Origin: Candidatus Acididesulfobacter guangdongensis
Lineage (GTDB): Bacteria > SZUA-79 > Acidulodesulfobacterales > Acidulodesulfobacteraceae
DNA length: 64,000 nucleotides
Direction: 5' to 3'
NCBI GenBank assembly: GCA_004195045.1
Contig: SGBC01000002.1
Span: 62,001-126,000, forward strand
Part shown: positions 30,537-40,788 of the stretch, one piece after another
Layout of the letters: the number at the start of each line of letters is the position of its first letter
How positions within the stretch are numbered: the first letter of the stretch is position 1
Notes under the pieces: model-generated
Database searches by the model: none
Seen by the model: the letters and a program-made list of their open reading frames with translations, nothing else
Told to the model about the DNA's origin: nothing
Position numbers and translations under genes: made by a program

Positions 30537-32528
30537 ATGGAAAAAATAAAAAAATATAAAACGGCAGGTCTCCTTTTAGATAGGCTGCATATGGTACAAA
30601 ATGCGCACGGCTTTATAGACGAACAATCCATAGAGTTTATTGCAGACGAATTAAATATGTCAAAAGCGGAAATTTACGGCGCAGCAACATATTACAAAGA
30701 TTTTATTGTACAGCGTAACGGCATCAAAAATAACAATATAAATAACAATATTAAAAACAATGTTGATTTATCAGAAAATAACCATAAAGCGAGCGATAAT
30801 AAACTTAGTGTTGCAAACGAAGATGTTTTTTCTAAAACAAAATTTGTTTTCAAGAGGGTAGGAAAAGTAAATCCGCTCTCATTAGACGATTATAAAAATC
30901 AGCATGGATTTAAAGGGCTTGAAAATGCGTTATCTTTATTAATTAATCCAATCATATTTTCCGGCGGCAAGTTCTCCGTCGGCCCGGCTGTGAATACGGG
31001 AAGCGATAAAAATACGAAAATTATCATCGATATTTTAAAAAAATCAGGCTTAAAAGGTAGGGGCGGTGCAGGTTTTCCAGTGGGCATAAAATGGGAAACC
31101 GTTCTTAATGCAAATATAGGTAGAATGAAAGAAGCAGAGTATAATATAAAATGTAATATAAATCTTAACAATATAGATAAAATAGATAATAAAGTAAATA
31201 ATAATAGAAAAGTTCATAATGATATAAATTACAACAGTGTAAATATTAACGATAATCTCTTAAATGAAAAAGAAAAACAAGAGATGAGGAACAGAGAAGC
31301 GGAATATAGCGAAAAATATATAGTGTGCAACGGAGACGAGGGCGACAAAGGTGCGTTTGCCGACAGATTAATTCTTGAGTATGACCCGTTCATGCTTATA
31401 GAAGGTATGCTTATAGCTGCGGTCACAATTTGCGCAGAATACGGTTTTATTTACATTAGGTCAGATTATAAAAACGGTATTGAAAAATTGCAGAATGCTA
31501 TAGATTTATGCTATAAGTCAAATTATCTCGGCAAGAATATTTTAAATACCGGACGCAGTTTTGATTTAAAAATAATAGCAGGAGGCGGAAATTATGTATG
31601 CGGCGAAGAGACGGCGCTTTTGGAAAGCATTGAAAATAGAAGGGGTGCGGTAAGAGTCCGCCCTCCTGTTCCAGCTGTTTCAGGTCTTTACGGTAAACCT
31701 ACTATTTTAAATAATGTAACGACTTTTGCGTCGGTTGCGTATATTTTCGGCGAGCTTAATATTAATCTCGATTTAAGCGGAGATTTAATTTGTATCGAAG
31801 ATGGAGAAGATGAAGATGAAGATGAAAATAAATATAAAGACAAAGATAAAGATGATAAAGACATAAAGTTTAATGGTAAGCCGGATTTAATCGAAGATAA
31901 AGATAAATATATAAAATTTTATGATAAGCCGGATCTAAAATATTTGGATAAATTAAATGTTCCGAAAATACCTTTTCCGTTTCAGCTGTCGGGAGACGTA
32001 AAATTTCCCGGTCTTTACGAATTAGACAACGATATATCTTTGGAAGAATTGTTATATGACTTCGGCGGAGGGCCTCTGCAGGATAATATGCAATTTAAAG
32101 CAGTGCAGATAGGCGGACCGCTTGGCGCCTTTTTCCCGTTGTATGGCGGTTATACCGGCGAATTTTTAAATATTAAACTTACATATGAAGATGTAGCGAG
32201 AAAGGCAGGAATGCTTGGGCATGGCGGCGTAGCAGTCTATGCGGAAGATGCGGACATAAAAGATATTTTAAATAAGACGTTAGATTTTTGCATTGAGGAA
32301 TCGTGCGGAAAATGTGCGCCGTGCAGAATAGGTTCTGTTAGATTAAAAGAATTGTTTGAAAGAATCTTCAAGTCGAATCGGGATGATAATTTTAAGAACG
32401 ATAATCTCAATGTAATTTATGAAATCCTTGAAACTATGAAATATTTATCTCTATGCGGATTAGGAAGTGGAATAACTTTGCCGATAGAAAGTCTTTTGAA
32501 ATATTTCGGTGATGAAATATTTATTTAA
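30537..32528 (+). CDS. fdsB: NAD-dependent formate dehydrogenase beta subunit (NuoF-like, FdsB type)
   Basis: Diaphorase subunit of 663 residues that passes electrons from the formate-oxidising subunit to NAD+. Residues 1-60 match the N-terminal helical part of NuoE (HGFIDEQSIEFIADELN), but the NuoE thioredoxin-like [2Fe-2S] domain is missing and replaced by an Asn-rich linker (61-95). Then follows the NuoF core: FMN site GRGGAGFP (174-181), NGDEGDKGAFADR (265-277), CGEETALLESIE (355-366), and [4Fe-4S] ligands C590, C593, C596 and C640. Two more low-complexity insertions lie at about 196-257 and 420-475. Pairing with the next gene, fdsA, gives the assignment. Confidence 0.85.
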   Translation: MEKIKKYKTAGLLLDRLHMVQNAHGFIDEQSIEFIADELNMSKAEIYGAATYYKDFIVQRNGIKNNNINNNIKNNVDLSENNHKASDNKLSVANEDVFSKTKFVFKRVGKVNPLSLDDYKNQHGFKGLENALSLLINPIIFSGGKFSVGPAVNTGSDKNTKIIIDILKKSGLKGRGGAGFPVGIKWETVLNANIGRMKEAEYNIKCNINLNNIDKIDNKVNNNRKVHNDINYNSVNINDNLLNEKEKQEMRNREAEYSEKYIVCNGDEGDKGAFADRLILEYDPFMLIEGMLIAAVTICAEYGFIYIRSDYKNGIEKLQNAIDLCYKSNYLGKNILNTGRSFDLKIIAGGGNYVCGEETALLESIENRRGAVRVRPPVPAVSGLYGKPTILNNVTTFASVAYIFGELNINLDLSGDLICIEDGEDEDEDENKYKDKDKDDKDIKFNGKPDLIEDKDKYIKFYDKPDLKYLDKLNVPKIPFPFQLSGDVKFPGLYELDNDISLEELLYDFGGGPLQDNMQFKAVQIGGPLGAFFPLYGGYTGEFLNIKLTYEDVARKAGMLGHGGVAVYAEDADIKDILNKTLDFCIEESCGKCAPCRIGSVRLKELFERIFKSNRDDNFKNDNLNVIYEILETMKYLSLCGLGSGITLPIESLLKYFGDEIFI

Positions 32529-32667
32529 GTTATTTATCTATTAAATAAAAATTTGTAAATATTTTTAAATATTTGGCACGGTTGTGCATGTTTTATTTTA
32601 TTTAACGGATTTAATTTTATTTCTTCTTAATTCAGGAAGTATATAAATTGAACAATATAGGCATGAT

Positions 32668-35600
32668 ATGATAACTATAGAAATAGACGGCAATAAAATT
32701 GATGTGGAAGAAGGCGTAATTCTTCTTGACGCTGCAAATAAAGCGGGCATTGCAATACCGTCTCTGTGCGCCTCAAAAAATCTTTTACCTTACGGGGCAT
32801 GCAGAATGTGCGCCGTTGAAGCGGAAGGTAAAAAAGGTTACATATACGCATGCTCAACGCGTATTGTCGAAGGTATGAAAATAAAGACTTATTCGGAAAA
32901 ACTTTTTTCTTTAAAACGCACATTAATTGAGCTTTATCTTTCCGACCATCCTAATGACTGCCTTACGTGTCCCCAAAATTTAGATTGCGAGTTACAGAAA
33001 TGGGCTGCTTATTTTGGGATTAGAAAAATAAGATATAGGGGCAAAAGTCATTTGCTGAGCGAGATTGACGAATCAAATCCTTATTTCAGATTTGACCCTT
33101 CAAGATGTATTGTCTGCGCAAGGTGTGTAAGGGCTTGCAGCGAAATTCAGGGCAATTTTGCATTGACTATTGCAGGAAGAGGGTTCGATTCTATTATAAA
33201 ATCTGTTAAAAGGAGTCCAAATAATCTAAATTTATCGGTAATTAATAAAATCAACAAAGGTTTTGTTGTTAGCAATAATAAAAATAATAAAATAAACAGT
33301 GCGATAAAAAGCAATGTTGATGTAAATTTCGGCGGCGATAATGAGAATTCAGATGAAGCAGATAATTTTATAAATTCCGAGTGTGTTTCTTGCGGAGCTT
33401 GCGTAAAAGAATGTCCCACAGCGGCATTGACGGAAAACAATTTATTTAAATCAGGAAAAGCTTTTTCAAAAATAAAGACAACCTGCGCATATTGCGGAGT
33501 GGGATGTTCGTTTGAGGTTCAATATAAAGGTGATAATATAATAAGGATGATTCCCGTTGACGATAGTCTGTCAAATTACGGTCATTCCTGTGTCAAGGGG
33601 CGTTTTGCATGGAGTTATGTTAAAAGCAAAGATAGACTGACGAAGCCGCTTTTGAGAAATAATTTAAATGAAGAATTTAGAGAAGTTTCATGGGAAGAAG
33701 CTTATAGCCATATTGCCGAAAAATTTATAGAACTGCAGTATAAATATGGCATTAAATCAATTGGAGCTATAAGTTCTTCAAGATGCACAAACGAAGAAAA
33801 TTATTTAATGCAAAGAATGGTCAGAACTATTTTTAAAAATAATAATATCGATACTTGCGCGAGGGTCTGCCATCAGCCTACCGGATACGCGCTTGGCGTC
33901 GCTTTCGGCGCAGGCGCCGGGACTCAGGATTTAAGTTCTATGCTTAGTTCAGATTTGATTATAATAATAGGAGCAAACCCCACGGAAGCTCATCCTGTAG
34001 TTGGCGCATTTATAAGAAAAATGGCGAGAAAAGGAGCCGATTTAATTGTTATAGACCCGCGCATAACGGAAGTTGCCAGGTCTGCGAATGTGCAGGCAAA
34101 ATTTCATTTAAGACCGAAACCGGGAACAAATGTAGCTCTTTTAAATGCCTTTGCTTACACGATAATTAAAGAAGGACTTTTAAAACATGATTTTATTAAA
34201 GATAGATGTAATATTGAAAGTTTTAATTTATGGGAGAAATTTATTTTAAATGATGATAATTCTCCTGAAGCGGCGGAAGTTATAACGGGAGTTCCCGCTA
34301 ATGAAATTAAAGAGGCGGCAATGCTGTACGCAAGAGCTAAAAATGCCTCAATATTTTACGGACTCGGCATAACGGAACATTTGCAGGGTTCAAGCGGCGT
34401 ACTTGCGATAGCCAATCTTGCAATGCTGACGGGCAATATCGGCAGAAAGGGCGTAGGAGTTAGTCCTTTAAGAGGGCAGAATAATGTACAGGGAGCTGCC
34501 GATATGGGAGCCGAACCGGCTACCCTGCCAGGATATCGTCATATATCAGATGACAGAGCCAGAGAGCTATTTGAAAAAGAATGGAAAGTAAAATTGGATA
34601 GCGAACCAGGCATGAGGCTTCCCGATATGCTCAGGAATGCTCTATCAGGGAGATTTAAGGGGCTTTATATCTTTGGCGAAGATATTGTTCAGACCGACCC
34701 TGATTCTAATCGTATAATAGAATCTTTAAAGTCTATGGATTTAGTTGTAGTGCACGATTTATTTAAGACCGTCACTTCCGAATATGCTCATGTGATACTT
34801 CCCGGTTCATCATTTCTTGAAAAAGACGGAACGTTCACAAATTGGGAAAGAAGAATCCAGAGGGTTAGAAAGGTGCTTGAACCGGTTGCAGGAAAACAGG
34901 ACTGGCAGATTATTGAAGATTTAAGCCGGTATTTAACTGAGTATGGCGGCAAATATGAATCTGATAATTTAGCAGCTGCTTTTACAAAATCTACTACAAA
35001 ATATGCTAATGCTGCGGCAGAAGAAGATAATAGGCAGACGCCGCCGCCTGCAGCTAACAATAATAGCTTTGGTAATCATAATGATCATAATGCAGATTTA
35101 AATTATGCGCATCCTTCTGAAGTTATGGATGAAATAGCAAGACTTACGCCGTCTTTTGCATTGGTAAGTTATGAAAAATTAGATAATAAGCCTTATTCTA
35201 TTCAATGGCCTTGCAATAAAAATACCCCGAACGGAACCGATATTTTACATAAAGACGCTTTTATCGGAGGAAAAGGAAGATTTGTCATTACATCTTTTGC
35301 GGGGTCTAAAGACCGCACCGACAGGGAGTACCCTTTTATTCTTACAACAGTCAGAAATCTGTTTCAGTATAATTCTGCAAACAATACGAGGCGTACAGAA
35401 AACAGTTTATGGTATTGCGAAGATTATTTAGAGGTAAGCAAAGAAGATGCGGAAACATTAAATATAAAAAACGGCGAAACTGTTTTAATTGAAAGCAGAA
35501 AAGGAAAAATTAATTTGACGGCAATAATAAGCAGCAGGGTTATGAAAGGCGTTGTTGCAACGACATTTCATTTTCCTGAATTTAAGACAAATATTTTAAC

Positions 35601-35895
35601 CAGCGATTACTCGGACTGGTCAACCGAAACTCCTGAATATAAAGTAACGGCAGTTAATATTAAAAAAATTGAAATCGCCAAAAGTACTAAAAAAGAATCA
35701 AGTGTATCCGCAGACGCAGATTATAGGCAAACTGAAACATATGATGAAGAAGCTGCAAGAATGTTTAAGGATCTAAGCAAAAATTTTGAAGCTTACGACC
35801 GTGAAACGGCGGATAGAGAAATAGCTGCACACATAAAAAAATACTGGGAAAAAGAGCTAATAGAAAGACTTATTAAATTAAAATTATTAAATTAA
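32668..35895 (+). CDS. fdsA: NAD-dependent formate dehydrogenase alpha subunit (FdsA type, molybdopterin)
   Basis: Catalytic subunit of 1075 residues, cytoplasmic (no Tat signal). The N-terminal [2Fe-2S] domain has C34, C45, C48 and C62; the His-Cys cluster H94, C98, C101 and C107; two ferredoxin-type clusters C147/C150/C153/C157 and C239/C242/C245/C249; then C273/C276/C280/C308 at the start of the molybdopterin domain. The Mo/W ligand is C401 followed by H402 in ARVCHQPTG, the form seen in Cys-type FdsA (not selenocysteine). An Asn-rich insertion lies at about 184-232 and another near 766-790. It would oxidise formate to CO2, or the reverse, with FdsB. FdsG and FdsC/D are not adjacent. Confidence 0.9.
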   Translation: MITIEIDGNKIDVEEGVILLDAANKAGIAIPSLCASKNLLPYGACRMCAVEAEGKKGYIYACSTRIVEGMKIKTYSEKLFSLKRTLIELYLSDHPNDCLTCPQNLDCELQKWAAYFGIRKIRYRGKSHLLSEIDESNPYFRFDPSRCIVCARCVRACSEIQGNFALTIAGRGFDSIIKSVKRSPNNLNLSVINKINKGFVVSNNKNNKINSAIKSNVDVNFGGDNENSDEADNFINSECVSCGACVKECPTAALTENNLFKSGKAFSKIKTTCAYCGVGCSFEVQYKGDNIIRMIPVDDSLSNYGHSCVKGRFAWSYVKSKDRLTKPLLRNNLNEEFREVSWEEAYSHIAEKFIELQYKYGIKSIGAISSSRCTNEENYLMQRMVRTIFKNNNIDTCARVCHQPTGYALGVAFGAGAGTQDLSSMLSSDLIIIIGANPTEAHPVVGAFIRKMARKGADLIVIDPRITEVARSANVQAKFHLRPKPGTNVALLNAFAYTIIKEGLLKHDFIKDRCNIESFNLWEKFILNDDNSPEAAEVITGVPANEIKEAAMLYARAKNASIFYGLGITEHLQGSSGVLAIANLAMLTGNIGRKGVGVSPLRGQNNVQGAADMGAEPATLPGYRHISDDRARELFEKEWKVKLDSEPGMRLPDMLRNALSGRFKGLYIFGEDIVQTDPDSNRIIESLKSMDLVVVHDLFKTVTSEYAHVILPGSSFLEKDGTFTNWERRIQRVRKVLEPVAGKQDWQIIEDLSRYLTEYGGKYESDNLAAAFTKSTTKYANAAAEEDNRQTPPPAANNNSFGNHNDHNADLNYAHPSEVMDEIARLTPSFALVSYEKLDNKPYSIQWPCNKNTPNGTDILHKDAFIGGKGRFVITSFAGSKDRTDREYPFILTTVRNLFQYNSANNTRRTENSLWYCEDYLEVSKEDAETLNIKNGETVLIESRKGKINLTAIISSRVMKGVVATTFHFPEFKTNILTSDYSDWSTETPEYKVTAVNIKKIEIAKSTKKESSVSADADYRQTETYDEEAARMFKDLSKNFEAYDRETADREIAAHIKKYWEKELIERLIKLKLLN

Positions 35896-35963
35896 AAATA
35901 ATTTAAATAATTTTTTTATACTATAAATTAGCGCCAGTCTCTAATTTCTACCTAATTTCTAAT

Positions 35964-36452
35964 TTAGTAAAATACAGGCTTAATCGTTTTCGCAATTAAT
36001 TTGCCTGCTGTATTTTTAGATGCCGTTATGTTTACGGTCTGACCTTTTTTGTAATCGGAACAGGAGGCTGTCTTTAAATTAACTCCGCCGCCGCCATAGC
36101 ATACCGTTGAACTGTTTATCTCAAAAAGCAGAGGTGTTGTTCTGCCTGATAATTTTAATGCCGTATTATTGAGCGCAATGATTGTTCCGGTATAATAAAG
36201 AGTATTTTTATGGAATAATGAAAGCGGACCGCCTGTATGAGGCGCAGCGGCTTCAGATTTAGACAAAAACCACGATGACACCGCAGCAAAAAGAAATAGC
36301 AGAAAGAACAAAAAGACGGATGCAGATTTAATTTTATTTAATATAAAACATTTAATGCCGGATATATTATTATCAAAATTTTTTGTGTTTCCCATATTAT
36401 TACATCTGTCATTTTTATTGTTTTGAATATTTTTTATTTTTATTATACGCAT
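35964..36452 (-). CDS. Unknown exported protein at the end of the pilY1 operon
   Basis: A 162-residue protein with an Asn-rich leader, a hydrophobic signal or anchor (about 44-62, ending near SEAAAP) and a ~90-residue beta-rich domain. The pattern TGTIIALNNTALKLSG ... KGQTVNITA ... GKLIAKTIKP resembles the small OB-like DUF5666 domain; two Cys (about 117 and 130) could pair. The true start may be the internal ATG at codon 20. It follows pilY1 by 147 bases on the same strand, so a surface or pilus-linked role is possible but only by position. Confidence 0.55.
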   Translation of the reverse strand: MRIIKIKNIQNNKNDRCNNMGNTKNFDNNISGIKCFILNKIKSASVFLFFLLFLFAAVSSWFLSKSEAAAPHTGGPLSLFHKNTLYYTGTIIALNNTALKLSGRTTPLLFEINSSTVCYGGGGVNLKTASCSDYKKGQTVNITASKNTAGKLIAKTIKPVFY

Positions 36453-36599
36453 TGAAACCTCTCATTCTTATTTAATTTAACAATAAATTAATAATATGTA
36501 TTTATTGTAGTCATATTTATATTATAAAATGATTCGCTTTAATTGAACATATATAATTTTGCATAACTTTATATAATTTATATATAAGTCATATAATTC

Positions 36600-39500
36600 T
36601 TAAGGTTCTTCAAACCATGAAGTAGGAGTCACCTTAGACGGCAGCGCCGGTATTTTTTGTCTGAAAACTTTGCCGGTCGAAGTAGTTACGCCAATATAAT
36701 TATTAGCTATGGTAGGCGCAGACGCAACGCCTGAACCAACAGCTATTGATTGCTTAGCTCCGCTGGATGCGGTTGCATTATTTATTATCGAAATAGTTCC
36801 GGAAGTCGAAACCAATATCGTGCCGCCGCCGTTAAGATAGCTCAAGGCGTACAGCCTTGAGGTTCCGTAACCGCAGGCGTCCTGAACGGATGATGGAGTA
36901 AATGTCGTGAAATAAACTATGCCGTCGTAAACCGACGGCGCCGATGTCACTTTTTCTCCCTGAGATAACGTTATATACCATCCGTCCGCCGATTGAACAT
37001 TTGATAAATTTGTAGTAGAACCGCTCACGCCGGTCTGATTGACTAAATCAGATTCATTAATCGGACCGCTTGAGGGGCATGTTAGCGGACCGCCGAGCTG
37101 CGTGGAGTTGATTGCTATAAATTCATTATTTCTTGATGTGTTTACTTCATTTAAATCTTCCCTATTGCCAGTACCGAAAAAAATCCAGAAGTTGCCTAAC
37201 GTATCCGTTGCTGTTGCCGGCGAAAAGAAAATATTCAACGGGTCTGCGGTTGAAGCGTCAGAATCAAAAACTCTGCAGGCGTCCCAGTTCGAAGTTCCGT
37301 TTACGGCATAAGGAGCAGAGCCGTCAGGAATATTGACAGACCAGAGCTGTCCGCCCAAATCTCCTGCGTAAAAACCTTCGGTTCTGAAGTTCTGGCTTAA
37401 AACGGGTGTGATTGAAGAAGGGATAGCATATTTCATGTTTGAATCATTAGAGGAATTAAATTCCCATAAAATCTGTTCGTCAACATAGTCAGGATTGGCA
37501 GACGTTCCGGTATTTACGGGATTCGGTTCTGTATATAGCGCATAAAGAGCGTTTCCGGCGCTGTTGTTTGACGAATATCCTCCGCCTATAAAAGCAGCGT
37601 AAGTTTTTATATATTGCGGCGGTAATAACGGACTTGCCGGGTCTGGATTATTTCCGCAAACCCCTGCCTCTCCGTTTGTTTTTGAATAATCCGGATTTGG
37701 CAGACATACATAAGATATGTATGGCTTAGACCATGTATTGCCCATTGAGCCGTCGGTAATATTCCATAGCGGGTCTGGATAAGAAGAACCTGAAGGGTCG
37801 GTAACGCCTAGCGCATAATAATATGTCCCGCCGTTTCTTTCGCCGCCTATTAAAACAGAGTGCCAGCTGTTCTGCAGGCTGTTTTGATTTATAGAGTATT
37901 CTGAGTTGTCAACCGGATTAGTTTCTGGAGATTCAACGGTTTCTGCCCCTCCGCTTACATAATCTGGAAATATGTTGTTAAAGAAAACGTCCGACGCGTC
38001 CGGAGTAGAATCGACAAATTCAGGAAAATTAAGTGTTGTTCCTACCCCTATAGAACTATCGTACCATGATGTTATTTTTGGAAGCAGATTAGGCGGAATA
38101 TAGCCGAAAATCTCAGCTCCTGTTCCGTATGTGTAAGAATCCGTTGAACTATCCCAGCTTCCGGCATTAAAAGCATGAAGCATGCCGTCGTTTGCGCCGA
38201 CATAAAGCACCTCATTCCTCGGATTTGTGACGGAATATTCCTGTTTAAACGCCTGGTAAGAATTGCTGGAATAGGGAAATGGAGGCGGACCGACAAGAAC
38301 CGGGTTTGAATGAAATATTGCCCCGAGCTTCCAATTATCCGTCGAAGAATCAGGGTCTAACACAAAATTTAAAATATCGGATGCGCATGCCGATACGGAA
38401 GATGAACCTGGACAGACTTTTCCATAGTAATCAGGGCTTGTACTGTCGGAGTTTATATTAAGCATACCGTCTAAATTACTGTTGCCGCTGCTTGCGCTTA
38501 CAGGATTTACGGCGACAGTCTGCTGAGTACCGGTTTGTGAATTTAAATAAGACGTTAATACATCTCTTGAAGAAGCAGGCTCTGACTGAAGAAGCCCTCC
38601 CGCTCCGTTTCCGTTATCCCAGTAAGAGTCGCTGGTAATTATCTGCCCGTTTGCTCCTACCGCCGGACCGTAAGGACCTACAAGCTGGTCTTGAGAATTT
38701 AAACCGAAAAGATAAATATTTCCTTCGCCCCAGAGCGGCTGATTTAACGATTTGAAATTTGTATAATACACATATTGCTGATTGGATGTTTCATTTACGA
38801 CAGGCGACGTAAATGAAGCCGTCTGTTTTTCTATCTGATTAAATATTGTAGTCAAAGAAGACTGCAGCTCGTTTAAGTTGTATGCAAGGTAAACGGTGCC
38901 CGATAAAGTAAGAGGATTTGACGGAGAAGCAAGAGAATTTGACAGAAGAATCTCGTTAGAATCAGGATAAACGGCTGTAATCGTTGCGCACTGAAATCCG
39001 TCTGTATAAGATCCGCTGTCGTTATTGTTTGTTTCGCAGTCTGAAGACTGCCATCCGTTATCGGAAATAGTATCTCCTATCTGTACTCCATTGGTTGTTC
39101 CAAACAGCGAGGGCGGAATCTGGAGCAGCGTTCCGGCAGTATTTTCTGTCGTAGCGGAAATATTAGGTATCCCGTTAAGATATACCGGATTGTTGATTGT
39201 ACCCGGATTAATTCCGACGCCGGCGTTTGCGACCTCCTGGATATATGTTCCGCTGCCAACGTTGTTTGCATAACCGAATCCGATAATGAAAAGTTCTATA
39301 GGATACGAAGGGTCTAAATTATATAAGTCGTAAACCTCTTGCGGGGTTTCCGACGAAGGTATGCCGTTTTGGGCGTTACCGCCGTACTGGCATAAATTTC
39401 CGTCCTGATTATCGGTGATAATATTCAGCGGTGAAGACGGAACGTCGAGCGGTGACCACTGACAGCCGCTGTTGGCTTCGCCATCCGTTATAATTATAGA

Positions 39501-40679
39501 AAAATTTCTTCTGCATGCTTTTGCGGAATCCGCCTGAAGCGAATTTTGAAAATATCCGTACATATCTGCGACGGAATCTGCCGTAGGCGTTCCGCCGCCT
39601 GCTTTTAAACCGGAAATAATATTGCCGTCGGGGTCAAGAGCGTTGCTGCCGTAAATAGGGGCTTTCCATAAAAGCCAGTTTATTGCATTGGATGCAATTT
39701 TTGACGGTTCAAAATAAGGGTCTGAACTGTTTGTCGTGTTTGCTCCAGCCGGAACCGCATCGGTATTATTTAAAGCATTTAAAGTGCCGTCAACGCTTAA
39801 AGGCACGTAAACCACCCAGGGACTTGCCCATGTAATATAAGGCTCTCCTTCCGGCGCCTCGCCGCTGTAATCGTAGGAAATAAAATAATATGTTGTGCCG
39901 TTGTCGTTAATTGTATTCGGACATCCCGAAAAACCGTTTATCGATACTTGCTGCCATCCGTTATAATTATAATTTAAATAATTATTTAAAGTTAGTATAT
40001 AATTATCGTGGAGACCTCCATAGTAAAAAAGTGCAAAAGGATAATTGAGGTTGTCAAAAGCCTCCAATCTGCCGGTTTCATCCGGAGTACCGTCAGCCGT
40101 AGTGCCGGACACGGCGTAATAAAGAGCGTTTGGAGTATTCTGAAACGACTCATCATCAGAATAAACGCACATATTTTCCCGACCGCTCCCTCCGTCATTG
40201 CCATAATTAACATAAGTCTGCTGAAACGAAGCAAAAGCAAAATTTAAATTTGAAAATTCAGGGCTGTTCACAATGTTGCTTATAGCCAATTTTGCGTTAT
40301 AAATTTTTGAAAACATAGAATTAGAACCTGGCGCCCATACAAAAGAACCAACTCTATGCGTAGGTTGTCCATTACCGCTAACCCATGTTCTTGCCCAGCT
40401 TTCCGGTTTGTCGTATCCGCTTGATGATGAATTTTTCCAATAAACGTCTTTATTCCACATCATTGAACCGGATGTATCTAAGAATATCATTACATTCGGG
40501 TTATTAACATTTGTAAGGAACGACGTATCGGATGCGTGAGCCGGACTTAAGCCGTATATCCCTGTAATAGCAGCGCCTATATTTAGGGTAATTATAAAAA
40601 GAAAAAATATTAAAACGTTTTTTACAATAAGCATGAACTGCATAAACGTTTTAATGTTGTTTTTTGTTTTCGGTCTCAT
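36600..40679 (-). CDS. pilY1: Type IV pilus tip-associated protein PilY1
   Basis: A large exported protein of 1359 residues. A signal peptide (about 1-50, ending AHA-S) leads into a von Willebrand A domain with the metal site DTSGS (68-72) and a second metal-ligand region GGGTPTADSV. The C-terminal half is the PilY1/PilC beta-propeller: ...EVLYVGANDGMLHAFNAG..., EIFGYIPPNLLP and repeated strands to the end. PilY1 sits at the pilus tip and governs adhesion, pilus extension and surface sensing. I did not see the canonical Asp-rich Ca2+ loop. AAGGTG precedes the ATG. It follows pilX in the minor-pilin operon. Confidence 0.92.
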   Translation of the reverse strand: MRPKTKNNIKTFMQFMLIVKNVLIFFLFIITLNIGAAITGIYGLSPAHASDTSFLTNVNNPNVMIFLDTSGSMMWNKDVYWKNSSSSGYDKPESWARTWVSGNGQPTHRVGSFVWAPGSNSMFSKIYNAKLAISNIVNSPEFSNLNFAFASFQQTYVNYGNDGGSGRENMCVYSDDESFQNTPNALYYAVSGTTADGTPDETGRLEAFDNLNYPFALFYYGGLHDNYILTLNNYLNYNYNGWQQVSINGFSGCPNTINDNGTTYYFISYDYSGEAPEGEPYITWASPWVVYVPLSVDGTLNALNNTDAVPAGANTTNSSDPYFEPSKIASNAINWLLWKAPIYGSNALDPDGNIISGLKAGGGTPTADSVADMYGYFQNSLQADSAKACRRNFSIIITDGEANSGCQWSPLDVPSSPLNIITDNQDGNLCQYGGNAQNGIPSSETPQEVYDLYNLDPSYPIELFIIGFGYANNVGSGTYIQEVANAGVGINPGTINNPVYLNGIPNISATTENTAGTLLQIPPSLFGTTNGVQIGDTISDNGWQSSDCETNNNDSGSYTDGFQCATITAVYPDSNEILLSNSLASPSNPLTLSGTVYLAYNLNELQSSLTTIFNQIEKQTASFTSPVVNETSNQQYVYYTNFKSLNQPLWGEGNIYLFGLNSQDQLVGPYGPAVGANGQIITSDSYWDNGNGAGGLLQSEPASSRDVLTSYLNSQTGTQQTVAVNPVSASSGNSNLDGMLNINSDSTSPDYYGKVCPGSSSVSACASDILNFVLDPDSSTDNWKLGAIFHSNPVLVGPPPFPYSSNSYQAFKQEYSVTNPRNEVLYVGANDGMLHAFNAGSWDSSTDSYTYGTGAEIFGYIPPNLLPKITSWYDSSIGVGTTLNFPEFVDSTPDASDVFFNNIFPDYVSGGAETVESPETNPVDNSEYSINQNSLQNSWHSVLIGGERNGGTYYYALGVTDPSGSSYPDPLWNITDGSMGNTWSKPYISYVCLPNPDYSKTNGEAGVCGNNPDPASPLLPPQYIKTYAAFIGGGYSSNNSAGNALYALYTEPNPVNTGTSANPDYVDEQILWEFNSSNDSNMKYAIPSSITPVLSQNFRTEGFYAGDLGGQLWSVNIPDGSAPYAVNGTSNWDACRVFDSDASTADPLNIFFSPATATDTLGNFWIFFGTGNREDLNEVNTSRNNEFIAINSTQLGGPLTCPSSGPINESDLVNQTGVSGSTTNLSNVQSADGWYITLSQGEKVTSAPSVYDGIVYFTTFTPSSVQDACGYGTSRLYALSYLNGGGTILVSTSGTISIINNATASSGAKQSIAVGSGVASAPTIANNYIGVTTSTGKVFRQKIPALPSKVTPTSWFEEP

Positions 40680-40788
40680 AATTACGCACCTTTTTTAATA
40701 TTAATTTATATTTATCTTACTTAATTTATTGATATTTATATTTTTTAACACTTTATTTTGTTTTTGAATCAAAAATTAAGATATATTA

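Noticed and set aside
32668-35895. Selenocysteine in formate dehydrogenase
   Set aside because: The active-site codon at residue 401 is TGC (Cys), with no in-frame TGA.
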